Source of the DNA: Gammaproteobacteria bacterium
GTDB lineage: Bacteria; Pseudomonadota; Gammaproteobacteria; Xanthomonadales; Wenzhouxiangellaceae
NCBI GenBank assembly: GCA_021772985.1
Contig: JAJFKX010000038.1
Coordinates: forward strand, 16,409 to 80,408
DNA: 64,000 nt
Reading direction: 5' to 3'
Below are positions 10,634-20,156 of this stretch, one piece after another. The position numbers and the translations under genes were made by a program. The notes under the pieces were generated by a model, which did no database searches, was not told the origin of the DNA, and worked only from the letters and a program-made list of their open reading frames with translations. Every line of letters begins with the position of its first letter. Positions within the stretch are counted from its first letter, which is position 1.

Positions 10634-11242
10634 TTATTCCGAGTCGAACTTGGCGAAATCGTGCAATATCACCGAGTTATATTGCTCTTCAAAAGCCTCA
10701 GCTTCCTCAGCAGTCATGCTATGCGGGATATCTTTGGCACGAATAACACCACGATTACTGAATGAAACGCCAAAAGCTTCAATAGCACCGCAGTTTCCGA
10801 CCCGGGATCCGGTGCATTTGCTTCGCTCTGCCCTGCGCCGTTCAGTTTTTGCGCGACGATCCATAATTTCAGTACCTGCAGCCCTCTCATTTTTGATAGC
10901 CAGTTCTGTACCGGCATCCTGCTGGTCCCGATCCAGTTCATCCCAGATGAGCAGCTGGAATTTTTTTACGACTTCAATCTGATCCTCTGCCGCTGTTGTC
11001 ATCCAGCTATAGGCCGTTACATTATCTTTCTGAGTGCCCAAGCCAAAATAATTCATCATCGCATAACGATATTGGGCAAATTTATCACCGGCTTGCGCCA
11101 ACTGCTGGTATTGACCTATTGCTGTGTCGTAATCCTCACGATCAAATGCTGCATTAGCTCCGGTCAAATCTTGTGCATTTGCCAGACCGCACATCATAAG
11201 AAGTGCAACCATAACAATTACTGTTGTTGTTTTGCTGTTCAT
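10634..11242 (-). CDS. Exported Sel1/TPR-like protein of unknown function
   Basis: 202 residues from the ATG at 11242. A signal peptide (TTVIVMVALLMMCGLANAQ) leads into about 80 residues resembling one or two Sel1-type helical repeats (AAFDREDYDTAIGQYQQLA, then FAQYRYAMMNYFGLGTQKD). These precede a charged segment rich in Glu/Arg, a Cys pair (SKCTGSRVGNCGAIEAFG) and an acidic tail. Sel1 repeats usually mediate protein contacts in the periplasm. The C-terminal half matches no family that I recognise. Transcription appears isolated from polA. Confidence 0.7.
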   Translation of the reverse strand: MNSKTTTVIVMVALLMMCGLANAQDLTGANAAFDREDYDTAIGQYQQLAQAGDKFAQYRYAMMNYFGLGTQKDNVTAYSWMTTAAEDQIEVVKKFQLLIWDELDRDQQDAGTELAIKNERAAGTEIMDRRAKTERRRAERSKCTGSRVGNCGAIEAFGVSFSNRGVIRAKDIPHSMTAEEAEAFEEQYNSVILHDFAKFDSE

Positions 11243-11320
11243 TGTCAGACCCACGGTAGTTGGTTATTACTATATACGAAATTATTAGTATATTAGCAGA
11301 TGTAAGCCGCTTATTACCAG

Positions 11321-12187
11321 TTAGCTCTTCAAATAGACTTCAAGCGCTTCAACAAAGCGTTTGGCAGAGCCTTTTTCCATATCGAAATACAACGAGGGTT
11401 CAATCAACTCTAATTCCATCAGAGCAAAAGTGCCATTATCAAGCCGAACCAAATCAACTCTGGCGTATAGCAATGTTTTGTCAATGGCATTCACCGCCAG
11501 CCTGCCTGCTTTAAGCAATTCTGGCGTTGGTTCGATCAGTTTTAAAATACCCCCATACTCTTCCTGTACCCGAAAGTCTCCAGACTTCGGCGTTTTCAAA
11601 ATAGCGTGGCTAAATTCATCGGCAAAATAAAACAGTGAATACTCACCTTCCTCAACCACCGCATTGATGAATGGCTGCAACATTGCGGTTTTGGTTTGGA
11701 AAATAGGCAGAATTTCACTTTTCCGTGCCTGCCAATCAGTTTTACTGATCGGGTAAGTATTCATCGCGCTGGCACTGACTGTAGGCTTGATGATCAATTG
11801 CTCACAATCCAAGCTGGTAAACGCAGTGGCTACATCCACCTCCGTCAGCTTGTATTTGAACACCGTTGGCACGATTGGGCAGCCATACTGCTGCAATTCC
11901 CGCAGATACAACTTGTCAATATTCCAGCGCACAATATCCAATGGGTTTTCAAGCCGGGCACAACTGTTTTCTATCTCATCCAAAACAGCCAGAAACTGCT
12001 GTTGAAAATCGTGATAATCCCATGGTGTGCGTATTATCACCAATTCATACTGGTTCCAATTTATTTTCGCCTGCCATGGCACCATTTCAACCTGCCAACC
12101 TGCAGCTGTCATGGGTTCAACCAATAAGTGATCAGAGGTGATGTGACCACCAATATTGTTCATGGTTAGAAAAGCACAATGCCGCAT
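11321..12187 (-). CDS. ATP-grasp domain protein (RimK/glutathione-synthetase-like)
   Basis: 288 residues. The N-terminal pre-ATP-grasp part carries VIIRTPWDYHDF. The core has LIIKPTVSASAMNTY for nucleotide binding, MLQPFINAVVEEGEYSLFYFADEFSHAILKT split over two strands, and the metal-ligand end FALMELELIEPSLYF. The family includes DcsG-like and RimK-like ligases joining a carboxylate to an amine with ATP. Substrate unknown. The gene stands alone; its start is 311 bp from the next gene, which faces the other way. Confidence 0.8.
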   Translation of the reverse strand: MRHCAFLTMNNIGGHITSDHLLVEPMTAAGWQVEMVPWQAKINWNQYELVIIRTPWDYHDFQQQFLAVLDEIENSCARLENPLDIVRWNIDKLYLRELQQYGCPIVPTVFKYKLTEVDVATAFTSLDCEQLIIKPTVSASAMNTYPISKTDWQARKSEILPIFQTKTAMLQPFINAVVEEGEYSLFYFADEFSHAILKTPKSGDFRVQEEYGGILKLIEPTPELLKAGRLAVNAIDKTLLYARVDLVRLDNGTFALMELELIEPSLYFDMEKGSAKRFVEALEVYLKS

Positions 12188-12498
12188 CGCTAGGGTTCCA
12201 GTAAGGTTAATGGTGTAAATTAATTACAGCTGTTGAACGAATGCTGTTTAGCTTAATTCAATTTCACTGACTTCTGTGACCGTCTAGAGCCATGTTCAAT
12301 GGAGTTATTTTGATCGATTAACCAGTGCCGGGGCTTTTATATAAAGAACCAGCTGGTTAAGCCTCTCCTGGGTAAACTCCACGCAGCTAAAACCGCATAT
12401 ATCGCTTTTCTATAAGGCCAGAAAACCTGGCGATGATAATATAATTGCGTATAGATTCAAATTCACCAGCTGATTAATTAAAACAGGAGTCTTTCTAC
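12188..12498. other. Intergenic region between divergent genes
   Basis: 311 bp with no coding sequence recognised. A TATAAT hexamer at 12440-12445 lies 54 bp before the DUF1499 gene and could be its -10 element, but I see no good -35 at the right distance. AGGAG precedes the 12499 start. An A/T-rich stretch near 12470 contains TTAATTAA. Confidence 0.4.
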
Positions 12499-13206
12499 AT
12501 GCACATTATGCGCTGGCTTACTTATCTGGCTTATCTGATGGCTGCTGTCTGTATATTCTCGATATTACTCTCCGGACCCCTGTATAAACTCGAATGGTGG
12601 TCTTTAGGCAGCATCTTCACGACCTTGAGAATCACCGTTCCACTAGGCCTGGCAGCGATCGTTTTATTGTTGCTTTGCCGCTTCACCGGCGCTACAGGTA
12701 ACCGTGCTGTGACAGTAGCCATTTGCATCGCCCTACTGACTTATCTGCCACTCACCAGTGCCATGACTGCTCGTCAGTTGCCTTATATTCACGATATCAG
12801 TACCGATACCGCCAATCCGCCTGAATTCAGCAGTGCTATGCTCGAGGCCCGTGCTAATGCCAGTAACCCACCTGAATATGATGGCCAGGACGTCGCCAGC
12901 CAACAAGCCGATGCCTATCCGGATATCCAACCCGTCACATTGGCATTTCCACCTGCAGAGATAATGTCACGGGTTAAGACCATTGTTGCTGAAGCCGGTT
13001 GGGAAATAGTCTCCAGCGATGCGTTAACGCTGGAAGCTACCGACACAACTTTCTGGTTTGGCTTCAAAGATGACGTGATCATCCGGTTACAATCACAAGG
13101 TAGCGGGACACGCATAGACATACGCTCCAAATCCCGTATCGGCCGATCTGATATTGGAAAAAACGCTGCACGAATACGTGCTTTTACACTGGCATTACAA
13201 GGCTAA
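12499..13206 (+). CDS. DUF1499 domain-containing membrane protein
   Basis: 235 residues. Three hydrophobic segments in the first 95 residues (WLTYLAYLMAAVCIFSILLSG, LGLAAIVLLLLC, AVTVAICIALLTYLPL) are followed by a soluble DUF1499 domain beginning around YPDIQPVTL and ending RIRAFTLALQG. DUF1499 proteins are widespread and of unknown function; the soluble part probably faces the periplasm. The next gene starts 21 bp downstream on the same strand, so co-transcription is likely. Confidence 0.85.
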   Translation: MHIMRWLTYLAYLMAAVCIFSILLSGPLYKLEWWSLGSIFTTLRITVPLGLAAIVLLLLCRFTGATGNRAVTVAICIALLTYLPLTSAMTARQLPYIHDISTDTANPPEFSSAMLEARANASNPPEYDGQDVASQQADAYPDIQPVTLAFPPAEIMSRVKTIVAEAGWEIVSSDALTLEATDTTFWFGFKDDVIIRLQSQGSGTRIDIRSKSRIGRSDIGKNAARIRAFTLALQG

Positions 13207-13227
13207 TCACTGCCTCAGGATTCTCTT

Positions 13228-14049
13228 ATGCTTCGCACTTTTCTGAACTTGTCATTGCTCAAGGTTTTTTTACTGACTGGTGTCACTTTTGCTGGTGATA
13301 TTGCTTTTAAACCCACCACGGGTGACGCGATTCCTGATGCCATCATCAACAAAGCCGGTGATCCGCAAGGTACGCTGGTGCATTATTTTGAAACTGACCA
13401 GCGAGCCGCCGGTTATTTAGCAATGCCTGCGGGTGAAGGGCCGTTTCCAGCGGTTATTCTGATCCATGAATGGAATGGTTTGGTTGATCGCATCAGGCAG
13501 ACCGCTGATGCTTTTGCTGCCGAAGGCTATATAGCGCTGGCGGCTGATCTGTATCAGGGGCGGATCGGCAATAATCGTGATGAAAATATCGCATTGATCC
13601 AGGAAACCCGGGCCTCACCGGATACCGTGATCAACAACCTGAATGCAGCCGTTAACTATATCCGGGATAACACCAACAGTACCGGTAAAATAGCAACCAT
13701 CGGCTGGTGTTTTGGTGGCGGAATTGCGCTTTCCTATGCGTTGGGCGGTGAGCAGCATGATGGTACCGCTATTTTCTATGGACAGTTACTGGATGACCCT
13801 GAGCAAATGCGGCATATCCATCATGAAGTATATGGCACTTTTGCAGCATTGGACCAAGGCCCCAGTATTGAGCAGGTAGACGCCTTCGTGGCCGCCATGC
13901 GCACTGCGGGCGTCAGCAATGACGTGCACATCTATGATGATGTTAATCACGGCTTCTGGCTGCACGTGGAACGTGACCAGCAACACAACCTGCCGGCTGC
14001 CAAAGATGCCTGGCAGCGTTTAAAAGCTTATCTGAAACGTGTTTTGTAA
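13228..14049 (+). CDS. Dienelactone hydrolase family protein, exported
   Basis: 273 residues: a hydrophobic N-terminal segment (LKVFLLTGVTFAG), then the alpha/beta-hydrolase fold of the dienelactone hydrolase family. Seen: the oxyanion region VILIHEWNGL, the nucleophile elbow GWCFGG with catalytic Cys rather than Ser, and YDDVNHGFW with the catalytic His. The Asp is probably in the ALDQGPS region. Dienelactone hydrolases open lactone rings in chlorocatechol breakdown, but many members act on other esters. The putative signal peptide suggests a periplasmic location. Confidence 0.87.
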   Translation: MLRTFLNLSLLKVFLLTGVTFAGDIAFKPTTGDAIPDAIINKAGDPQGTLVHYFETDQRAAGYLAMPAGEGPFPAVILIHEWNGLVDRIRQTADAFAAEGYIALAADLYQGRIGNNRDENIALIQETRASPDTVINNLNAAVNYIRDNTNSTGKIATIGWCFGGGIALSYALGGEQHDGTAIFYGQLLDDPEQMRHIHHEVYGTFAALDQGPSIEQVDAFVAAMRTAGVSNDVHIYDDVNHGFWLHVERDQQHNLPAAKDAWQRLKAYLKRVL

Positions 14050-14063
14050 ACGACTTTGCAGGG

Positions 14064-15365
14064 CTAAGCTGATGCCAGTTCAGTAAATGTCTGTTTTGCG
14101 GCGCTGATCGTAGCCTTAATAATATCGGCACTGTGCTCTGCGGACACAAACCCGGCCTCATATGCCGAAGGCGCAAAATAGTGCCCTTTGATTAACATGC
14201 CGTGAAAAAATGCTTTGAACTGCTCCAGGTCACAATGGCTTACCTGGTCAAAAGTAGTCACCTTATCCTGGTCGGTAAAAAATAACCCGAACATACCGCC
14301 AATAGCAACACTCGCCAGCGGTACCTCAGCAGCTTGCGCTGCCTGCTGAATCCCACCAACCAATAGCCTGGTCGACTCCGCTAAACGTGTATAAAAATCC
14401 GGTCCGGTGATTAAATCCAGATTTGCCATACCTGCCGCTACCGCAATAGGATTTCCAGACAAAGTACCAGCCTGATAAATTGGACCGGTCGGTGCAATCT
14501 GCTGCATTAACTCACGTTTCCCACCAAACGCACCCAACGGCATGCCGCCACCGATCACTTTTCCATAAGTGATTAAATCTGCCGTCACCCCAAATACACT
14601 TTGCGCGCCACCCAAAGCCACTCGAAAACCTGTCATCACCTCGTCAAAAATCAACACGCTTCCTGCTTGATCGCAAGACTCACGTAATGCTTCAAGAAAA
14701 CCGGGTTCAGGCAAAATACAATTCATGTTGCCGGCCACCGGTTCAACAATGATTGCCGCAATCTGCTCACCAATATCATGCATAACCTGACGCACAACCT
14801 GGGTGTCGTTGTACGGCAAGGTAATAGTCAGGTCTGCCAATTCCTTGGGCACACCAGGCGAGCTAGGCACACCCAAAGTCAGTGCACCACTACCGGCATT
14901 GACCAGAAAACTATCGCCATGGCCATGATAGCAACCCGTGAATTTGATCACCTTGTCACGCCCTGTCGCACCACGTGCAAGCCGCAATGCACTCATGGTT
15001 GCTTCGGTACCGGAATTCACCAGTCGCACCTGCTCCAGGCTTGGGATCAGTTCACAGAGCCGTTCAGCCATGGTCACCTCACCAGGTGTCGGGGCGCCAT
15101 AGCTAAGGCCACGCTGTGCAGCCCGTTGTACAGCTTCAATGACATGTGGATGTGCATGTCCGGCTATCATCGGTCCCCACGAGCCAACATAGTCTATATA
15201 GCGCTGGCCTTCGACATCGATCAAATATGCACCTTCAGCCCGATCAATAAATACTGGTGTTCCTCCCACCCCGGCAAATGCCCGTACTGGAGAATTGACT
15301 CCTCCCGGAATTTTTTGCTCAGCACGAGAAAACCAGAATTGGCTGGTATGCATGTTTGAGGTCAT
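14064..15365 (-). CDS. hemL: Glutamate-1-semialdehyde 2,1-aminomutase
   Basis: 433 residues. The ATG at 15365 is preceded by AGGAG seven bases upstream. It converts glutamate-1-semialdehyde to 5-aminolevulinate, the C5 route into heme. Motifs: [12 protein letters not shown] near the start, the PLP phosphate region [15 protein letters not shown], the Asp that holds the pyridine nitrogen in [12 protein letters not shown], and the PLP lysine in [19 protein letters not shown]. The hemL, thiE and divergent rubredoxin order is conserved in gammaproteobacteria. The product feeds HemB encoded at 4403-5392. Confidence 0.96.
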   Translation of the reverse strand: MTSNMHTSQFWFSRAEQKIPGGVNSPVRAFAGVGGTPVFIDRAEGAYLIDVEGQRYIDYVGSWGPMIAGHAHPHVIEAVQRAAQRGLSYGAPTPGEVTMAERLCELIPSLEQVRLVNSGTEATMSALRLARGATGRDKVIKFTGCYHGHGDSFLVNAGSGALTLGVPSSPGVPKELADLTITLPYNDTQVVRQVMHDIGEQIAAIIVEPVAGNMNCILPEPGFLEALRESCDQAGSVLIFDEVMTGFRVALGGAQSVFGVTADLITYGKVIGGGMPLGAFGGKRELMQQIAPTGPIYQAGTLSGNPIAVAAGMANLDLITGPDFYTRLAESTRLLVGGIQQAAQAAEVPLASVAIGGMFGLFFTDQDKVTTFDQVSHCDLEQFKAFFHGMLIKGHYFAPSAYEAGFVSAEHSADIIKATISAAKQTFTELASA

Positions 15366-15464
15366 TAATATCTCCTAAGGCATGATATATCTGAAGGATT
15401 CGGATTTTACGGGAAATCTAACCTGGTTATTACATAAAGTTCATAGCGCAGAACTCAGTCCCGG

Positions 15465-16109
15465 TTATTCCCACAATCGGCAATAGCGTTTTGCCTGTTG
15501 TTCTGTATCCTGAGCATTGGCAATATCCCCGATAACGGCCAGCATATCAGCCCCTGCCTGTATCACAACCGGTGCTGTTTTCAATGTGATACCGCCAATA
15601 GCAATCACTGGCAAATCAAACTGCCTGGCTGCGGTTAAGGTTTGCAAATCACAGGCTTGCGCGGCTGGTTTAGTCGTTGATGAATAGATACTGCCGAAGG
15701 CCAGATAGCTTGCTCCCAGCCTGCTTGCGATACGTGCCCATTCCAGATCGTTATAACAGGAAGCGCCAATAATCGCCCAACTGCCCAAGCTCAATCTGGC
15801 CTGACGCAAATCACCATCGTTTTTGCCCAAATGCACACCATCAGCCTGACTTGCTTTCGCCAATTCGACATCATCATTGATGATTAACCGCGCCCGATAA
15901 GATCTGCATAGTCGCATCAGTGCCTGTGCGCGTGCCAATCGAGCGGCATTATTTGAATCCTTATCACGGTATTGCAGCAGTTTCGCCCCACCCGACAGTA
16001 CGTTTGCGGCATAGCGAAAAAAATCATAATCATTCCTTATCGCAGGCGTAATCGCATACAATCCCGATAATTTGTGACGGTTTGGGTTGTCTTGGCTCAC
16101 TTTCGTCAT
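15465..16109 (-). CDS. thiE: Thiamine-phosphate synthase
   Basis: 214 residues, TIM-barrel family. Couples HMP-pyrophosphate with the thiazole phosphate to give thiamine phosphate. Motifs: GLYAITP at the first strand, LLQYRDKDSNN for diphosphate/Mg binding, LIINDDVELA, GVHLGKNDGDL, GSIYSSTTKPAA and AIGGIT. ThiD is not fused. The gene ends 99 bp before the hemL start on the same strand, and its own start lies 35 bp from the divergent rubredoxin gene. Confidence 0.94.
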   Translation of the reverse strand: MTKVSQDNPNRHKLSGLYAITPAIRNDYDFFRYAANVLSGGAKLLQYRDKDSNNAARLARAQALMRLCRSYRARLIINDDVELAKASQADGVHLGKNDGDLRQARLSLGSWAIIGASCYNDLEWARIASRLGASYLAFGSIYSSTTKPAAQACDLQTLTAARQFDLPVIAIGGITLKTAPVVIQAGADMLAVIGDIANAQDTEQQAKRYCRLWE

Positions 16110-16144
16110 TATTAAAGCGCTAATCGATTAAGCATAGACCAATT

Positions 16145-16327
16145 GTGACTACTGAAACCAATTACAAAACCTACATGTGTGTCATCTGTGGATGGATATA
16201 TGATGAAGCCAAGGGTTCGCCCGACGATGGTATTGCCCCTGAAACCCGTTGGGAGGATGTTCCTGATTACTGGACATGCCCTGATTGTGGAGCCTCCAAA
16301 GAAGATTTTGAGATGATTGAAATCTGA
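16145..16327 (+). CDS. Rubredoxin
   Basis: 60 residues from a GTG start at 16145. The two knuckles CVICGW and CPDCG supply the four cysteines for one Fe(SCys)4 centre; the aromatic and Gly/Asp residues between them ([16 protein letters not shown]) are typical of class I rubredoxin. It is a small cytoplasmic electron carrier; partner unknown. The GTG start is inferred because no upstream ATG is available before the divergent thiE start. Confidence 0.95.
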   Translation: MTTETNYKTYMCVICGWIYDEAKGSPDDGIAPETRWEDVPDYWTCPDCGASKEDFEMIEI

Positions 16328-16348
16328 CCAAACGGATACTCATATACG

Positions 16349-16368
16349 GCTGGATACCAGCTTTGACA
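16349..16368 (+). terminator. Weak hairpin after the rubredoxin gene
   Basis: GCTGG-ATA-CCAGC followed by TTTG, about 22 bp beyond the rubredoxin stop. Short stem and short T-run, so only a tentative terminator. Confidence 0.35.
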
Positions 16369-16572
16369 ACAGGCAGTGCAAAATAGCTGAGTTACCGCTC
16401 CACTGACCTGATAATACTGCCTTGATAGCCGGCATTTTCAGAGACTTTTTAGATTTACATCAATATCTGATATTCTGGCACGTCTTGCTTGCCTTATATC
16501 GCAGACCGCGTTATTGGTAATGCAGTTGTGATATAACCGTATTACACCAACATAGCTTTTCCGGGAAACCCT

Positions 16573-17721
16573 ATGCGCAACATCAACCCAAGCTGGACCA
16601 AGCCACCAATCAACTGGCCTGTGACCGGGTTTTTTATATTCAGCAATCTGGCGGTACTGACGCTGATACCCTGGTATGGCCTGACTTATGGATACTCTTG
16701 GGGTTTGTGGGCCCTGGCTGGGTTTTTCTGGTTTTTAAATGGTATAGGCATTACCGCCGGCTACCATCGGTTGTGGTCACATCGCAGTTATGAAGCCCAT
16801 TGGTTGCTGCGGGTATTTGTATTACTGGCCGGTTCAATGGCTTTACAGAACAGTGTCCTGATATGGGCCAGCCGACACCGTTACCATCATCGACATACTG
16901 ATGATAATAATCGTGATCCTTATTCAGCCAACCTGGGATTTTGGTTTTCACACATGGGCTGGATGATACGTGACTGGCCTTCCAGTGATTTGGATTTCAG
17001 CAACATCAAGGATTTGGAAGCTGACCCCATGCTGCGCTGGCAACACAAGCATTACTGGACCATCATCCTGACCCTGAATATTGGCTTACCGGTTCTGGGT
17101 GGATGGTTGATGGGAGATATTATCGGCGCACTGCTTTTGGCCGGCATATTCAGACTGGTGATTAACCATCACACTACCTTCTTTATTAATTCCATGGCAC
17201 ATTACCTCGGCAAACAACCTTATTCCGATGCAACCACGGCTAAAGACAGCACCCTGCTGGCTACAGTTACCTGGGGTGAGGGTTACCATAATTACCACCA
17301 TTCATTCCAAAATGATTACCGCAACGGCGTCCGCTGGTGGCATATTGATATTGGAAAATGGTTTATCAGTACCTGTAACTTGGTTGGTTTGGCGTGGGGC
17401 TTGAAACGGGTACCACAGTTTAAGATACGGCGTGCACAAATGCAGATGTTGTTCAAACGCACTGAACAGCGCTTAGATAAGTTGCCATCCAGCCAGCGCT
17501 GGCGTGAGCTATTGGAAGCCGAATATGAAGCATTCAGTGCCACTGTGAAAAATTGGCAGGTCCTGCAACTTGAGCGCATGGAGCAGGCCAAGGAGGAAAT
17601 TCGCGGCCGTTTCGAAGATAGCCGCCTGCACACACAACTCAAGGAATTGGAATACAGTCTGCGTCAGCAGAAAAAGCGTTTGCGGGTGCTGCTGGGTGAA
17701 GCCGAAGCACAACCTGCCTAG
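16573..17721 (+). CDS. Delta-9-type acyl-CoA (acyl-lipid) desaturase with C-terminal coiled coil
   Basis: 382 residues. A membrane di-iron desaturase: four hydrophobic segments and the three histidine boxes HRLWSH near residue 65, HRYHH near 97 and HNYHH near 239. It inserts a cis double bond into acyl chains, using electrons from an unidentified donor. The final ~100 residues are highly charged and heptad-like (ERMEQAKEEIRGRFEDSR and following), an extension longer than I expect for the family. A 245 bp leader precedes the gene, with an AT-rich run containing ATCAATATCTGATATT. Confidence 0.9.
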   Translation: MRNINPSWTKPPINWPVTGFFIFSNLAVLTLIPWYGLTYGYSWGLWALAGFFWFLNGIGITAGYHRLWSHRSYEAHWLLRVFVLLAGSMALQNSVLIWASRHRYHHRHTDDNNRDPYSANLGFWFSHMGWMIRDWPSSDLDFSNIKDLEADPMLRWQHKHYWTIILTLNIGLPVLGGWLMGDIIGALLLAGIFRLVINHHTTFFINSMAHYLGKQPYSDATTAKDSTLLATVTWGEGYHNYHHSFQNDYRNGVRWWHIDIGKWFISTCNLVGLAWGLKRVPQFKIRRAQMQMLFKRTEQRLDKLPSSQRWRELLEAEYEAFSATVKNWQVLQLERMEQAKEEIRGRFEDSRLHTQLKELEYSLRQQKKRLRVLLGEAEAQPA

Positions 17722-17868
17722 CGCGGATTTCAATAACAAATCGCACGCCCTGAATGAGCCTGCTCAAACAGCGGAACTCAGCAGGGCGCCTACACCGGCT
17801 ACATACTTGCCGATAATGACGACCAGGCAACAGATACTTGAGCCGCCTCGCATACCCGGAATTGCAGG

Positions 17869-18678
17869 CTAACCGACAGCCACAGCCAACTCAGGTAAAT
17901 TGAATACCCGCCGGGCATTGCCAGTAGTCAGTTCAGCGGTTTGATCCGGAGTTTCTCCACGGCATGCAGCAAGTTCTCCAACAATCCATGGAAGCCATTT
18001 AGGTTCATTGCGGTTGGTCGCTACCCGCGGACGCATACTGCGTGGTTTTAAATAGGGAGAATCCGTCTCCACCAAGAGTCTGTCTTGAGGGATATCGCCG
18101 ACACTTTCTTTCAAATGCTGTCCTCGGCGCTCGTCACATAACCAACCCGTGACGCCGATATAACAATCTATATCCAGATAATCATGCAGCGCCTCTCTGG
18201 TATCAGTGAAGCAATGTACTATCACTGCTTTTAGCTGACTGCGATAATGCTTCACAATCGCCAGAAAATCCTTATGCGCATCACGTTGATGTAAGAACAT
18301 GGGTAACCCGGTTTCGATAGCAATCTCAATATGAGCTTCAAATGCCTGTTGCTGGTCATCTCGTGGTGACAAATCCCGATAATAATCCAAACCTGTTTCA
18401 CCAATGGCAACCAATGCCGGTTGCAGGGCCAACTCGCGGATCAGTTGCCCGGTAGCAGTATCATAGTCGCTGGCATGATGTGGGTGGACACCAGCGGTGG
18501 CAAATAACTTACCTGGATATTGCCTGACGATCTCGGATGCCCGCCGGCTGCCTGACGCACTTGCACCGGTAATCACCATTTGCACTACGCCCTGCGCATC
18601 AGCCTCGCTAATCACCGTTTCCCTGTCTGAGTTGAAACTCTCATGGGTTAGATTGGCGCCTATATCGATTAACTGCAT
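17869..18678 (-). CDS. tatD: TatD family metal-dependent hydrolase
   Basis: 269 residues from the ATG at 18678; a GTG three codons upstream is also possible, but GAG eight bases before the ATG favours it. TIM-barrel amidohydrolase fold with GVHPHHASDYD, GETGLDYYRDLSPRDDQQ, MFLHQRDAH, VIVHCFTD and VETDSPYL metal-site motifs. TatD-type proteins are Mg-dependent DNases that act in DNA repair and degradation. It is an isolated gene between two divergent or convergent neighbours. Confidence 0.92.
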   Translation of the reverse strand: MQLIDIGANLTHESFNSDRETVISEADAQGVVQMVITGASASGSRRASEIVRQYPGKLFATAGVHPHHASDYDTATGQLIRELALQPALVAIGETGLDYYRDLSPRDDQQQAFEAHIEIAIETGLPMFLHQRDAHKDFLAIVKHYRSQLKAVIVHCFTDTREALHDYLDIDCYIGVTGWLCDERRGQHLKESVGDIPQDRLLVETDSPYLKPRSMRPRVATNRNEPKWLPWIVGELAACRGETPDQTAELTTGNARRVFNLPELAVAVG

Positions 18679-18882
18679 CTTCACCACTCACAAAAACGCG
18701 CATTGTAACCGCCCGTATAGATGGTTTATATGAACTTAGTCAACCAATATATAAATATTTTTACCCGATCAGTTATGTCTGCCTCTAACAAATGTTGTTT
18801 TGGAGTTAACTGTTGAGCAGTTTCTGCAATGGTTGCTTGGTAGAATATGCAGCAGATAAAAATCTTGATGGTAGAAGTTGAG

Positions 18883-20124
18883 ATGGCAAAACGCATATTA
18901 ATATTGGGTGGAGACGGATTTTGTGGCTGGCCGACTGCGCTGCGCTTATCCGGGCAAGGTTTTGAGGTAGCGATTATTGACAATCTGTCGCGCCGCAATA
19001 TCGATAACGAATTGTGCTGCGAATCCCTGACCCCAATACAATCCATCCGCACGCGACTGCAGACCTGGGCTGAAATCAGCGGCAAAGAAATACCCTTTTC
19101 CCACCTGGATATTGCCCGGCAACCAGAACAGTTGTTGGCTTCTATCAAAACCTGGCAACCGGAAGCAATCGTGCATTTTGCAGAGCAACGTGCCGCACCG
19201 TATTCCATGAAGAGTGCCTGGCATAAACGCTACACCGTCGATAACAACGTCAGTGGTACCAACAACCTGTTGGCGGCCATAGTTGAATCGGGATTGGATA
19301 TCCATTTGGTGCACCTTGGCACCATGGGTGTTTATGGATACGGCCGGGTTGACGGCGCCAGCATTCCTGAGGGTTATCTACCGGTGAAAATCGAAACCGA
19401 AATGGGCTGGCAAGAAACTGATATTTTACACCCGGCTGACCCTGGTAGTGTTTATCACACCACTAAAACCATCGACCAGTTATTGTTTTATTTTTACAAC
19501 AAAAACGACAATCTACGTATCACTGACTTACACCAGGGTGTGGTCTGGGGAACCCAAACACCCGAAACCGCTCAGCATCCGGCTTTGATTAACAGATTTG
19601 ATTACGATGGCGATTACGGCACCGTGCTTAACCGGTTTTTGATGCAAGCTGCCATCGGACACCCCTTGACTGTGTATGGTTCAGGTGGACAAACACGTGC
19701 CTTTATCCATATCCGTGATACCGTTCGTTGCATCCAACTGGCAGTGGAACACCCTCCCGCAGCTGATGCTCGGGTGGAAATTTTTAATCAGGTCACCGAA
19801 ACCTGGACTATCGCGGAACTGGCCGAAAAAGTTGCCCGCATCAGTGGTGCAGAAATTCGCCGTTACCAAAACCCACGCAAGGAAGCGGCTCAAAACAAAT
19901 TGGTGGTTGATCGCGATAAGTTCATGAGCCTGGGGTTGAACCCAACCACTCTTGACCAGGGCTTACTGGGTGAAGTCGTCGAAATTGCCCAACGTTATAA
20001 AGAGCGTTGCGTTATCGAACGAATTCTACCGAGTTCACGATGGACCAAAGCACAACAGTTGGACAGTGACGGACAGGCTGTTGAAAATCCAAACCACTCC
20101 CGGTCTAAAAATGTGGCCGGATAA
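18883..20124 (+). CDS. sqdB: UDP-sulfoquinovose synthase (SQD1/SqdB)
   Basis: 413 residues from the ATG at 18883 (ATGs at 18847 and 18868 are also in frame but lie far upstream of the conserved start). An extended SDR protein with NAD loop ILGGDGFCGWPTAL, then DNLSRR, VHFAEQRAAPYSM, LVHLGTMGVYG and the YxxxK pair in VYHTTK. The LHQGVVWG, NRFDYDGDYGTVLNRF and VYGSGGQTRAFIHIRDTV segments are hallmark sequences of plant SQD1 and bacterial SqdB. It makes UDP-sulfoquinovose from UDP-glucose and sulfite for the sulfolipid SQDG. The next gene is a glycosyltransferase 32 bp away. Confidence 0.93.
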   Translation: MAKRILILGGDGFCGWPTALRLSGQGFEVAIIDNLSRRNIDNELCCESLTPIQSIRTRLQTWAEISGKEIPFSHLDIARQPEQLLASIKTWQPEAIVHFAEQRAAPYSMKSAWHKRYTVDNNVSGTNNLLAAIVESGLDIHLVHLGTMGVYGYGRVDGASIPEGYLPVKIETEMGWQETDILHPADPGSVYHTTKTIDQLLFYFYNKNDNLRITDLHQGVVWGTQTPETAQHPALINRFDYDGDYGTVLNRFLMQAAIGHPLTVYGSGGQTRAFIHIRDTVRCIQLAVEHPPAADARVEIFNQVTETWTIAELAEKVARISGAEIRRYQNPRKEAAQNKLVVDRDKFMSLGLNPTTLDQGLLGEVVEIAQRYKERCVIERILPSSRWTKAQQLDSDGQAVENPNHSRSKNVAG

Positions 20125-20156
20125 CCGGCCCTTCGATTGTAATCTGCGGATTGATA

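Noticed and set aside
11696..12127. Open frames opposite the ATP-grasp gene
   Set aside because: They lie antisense to a well-supported gene, have Cys/His/Arg-rich composition typical of shadow frames and no ribosome sites.
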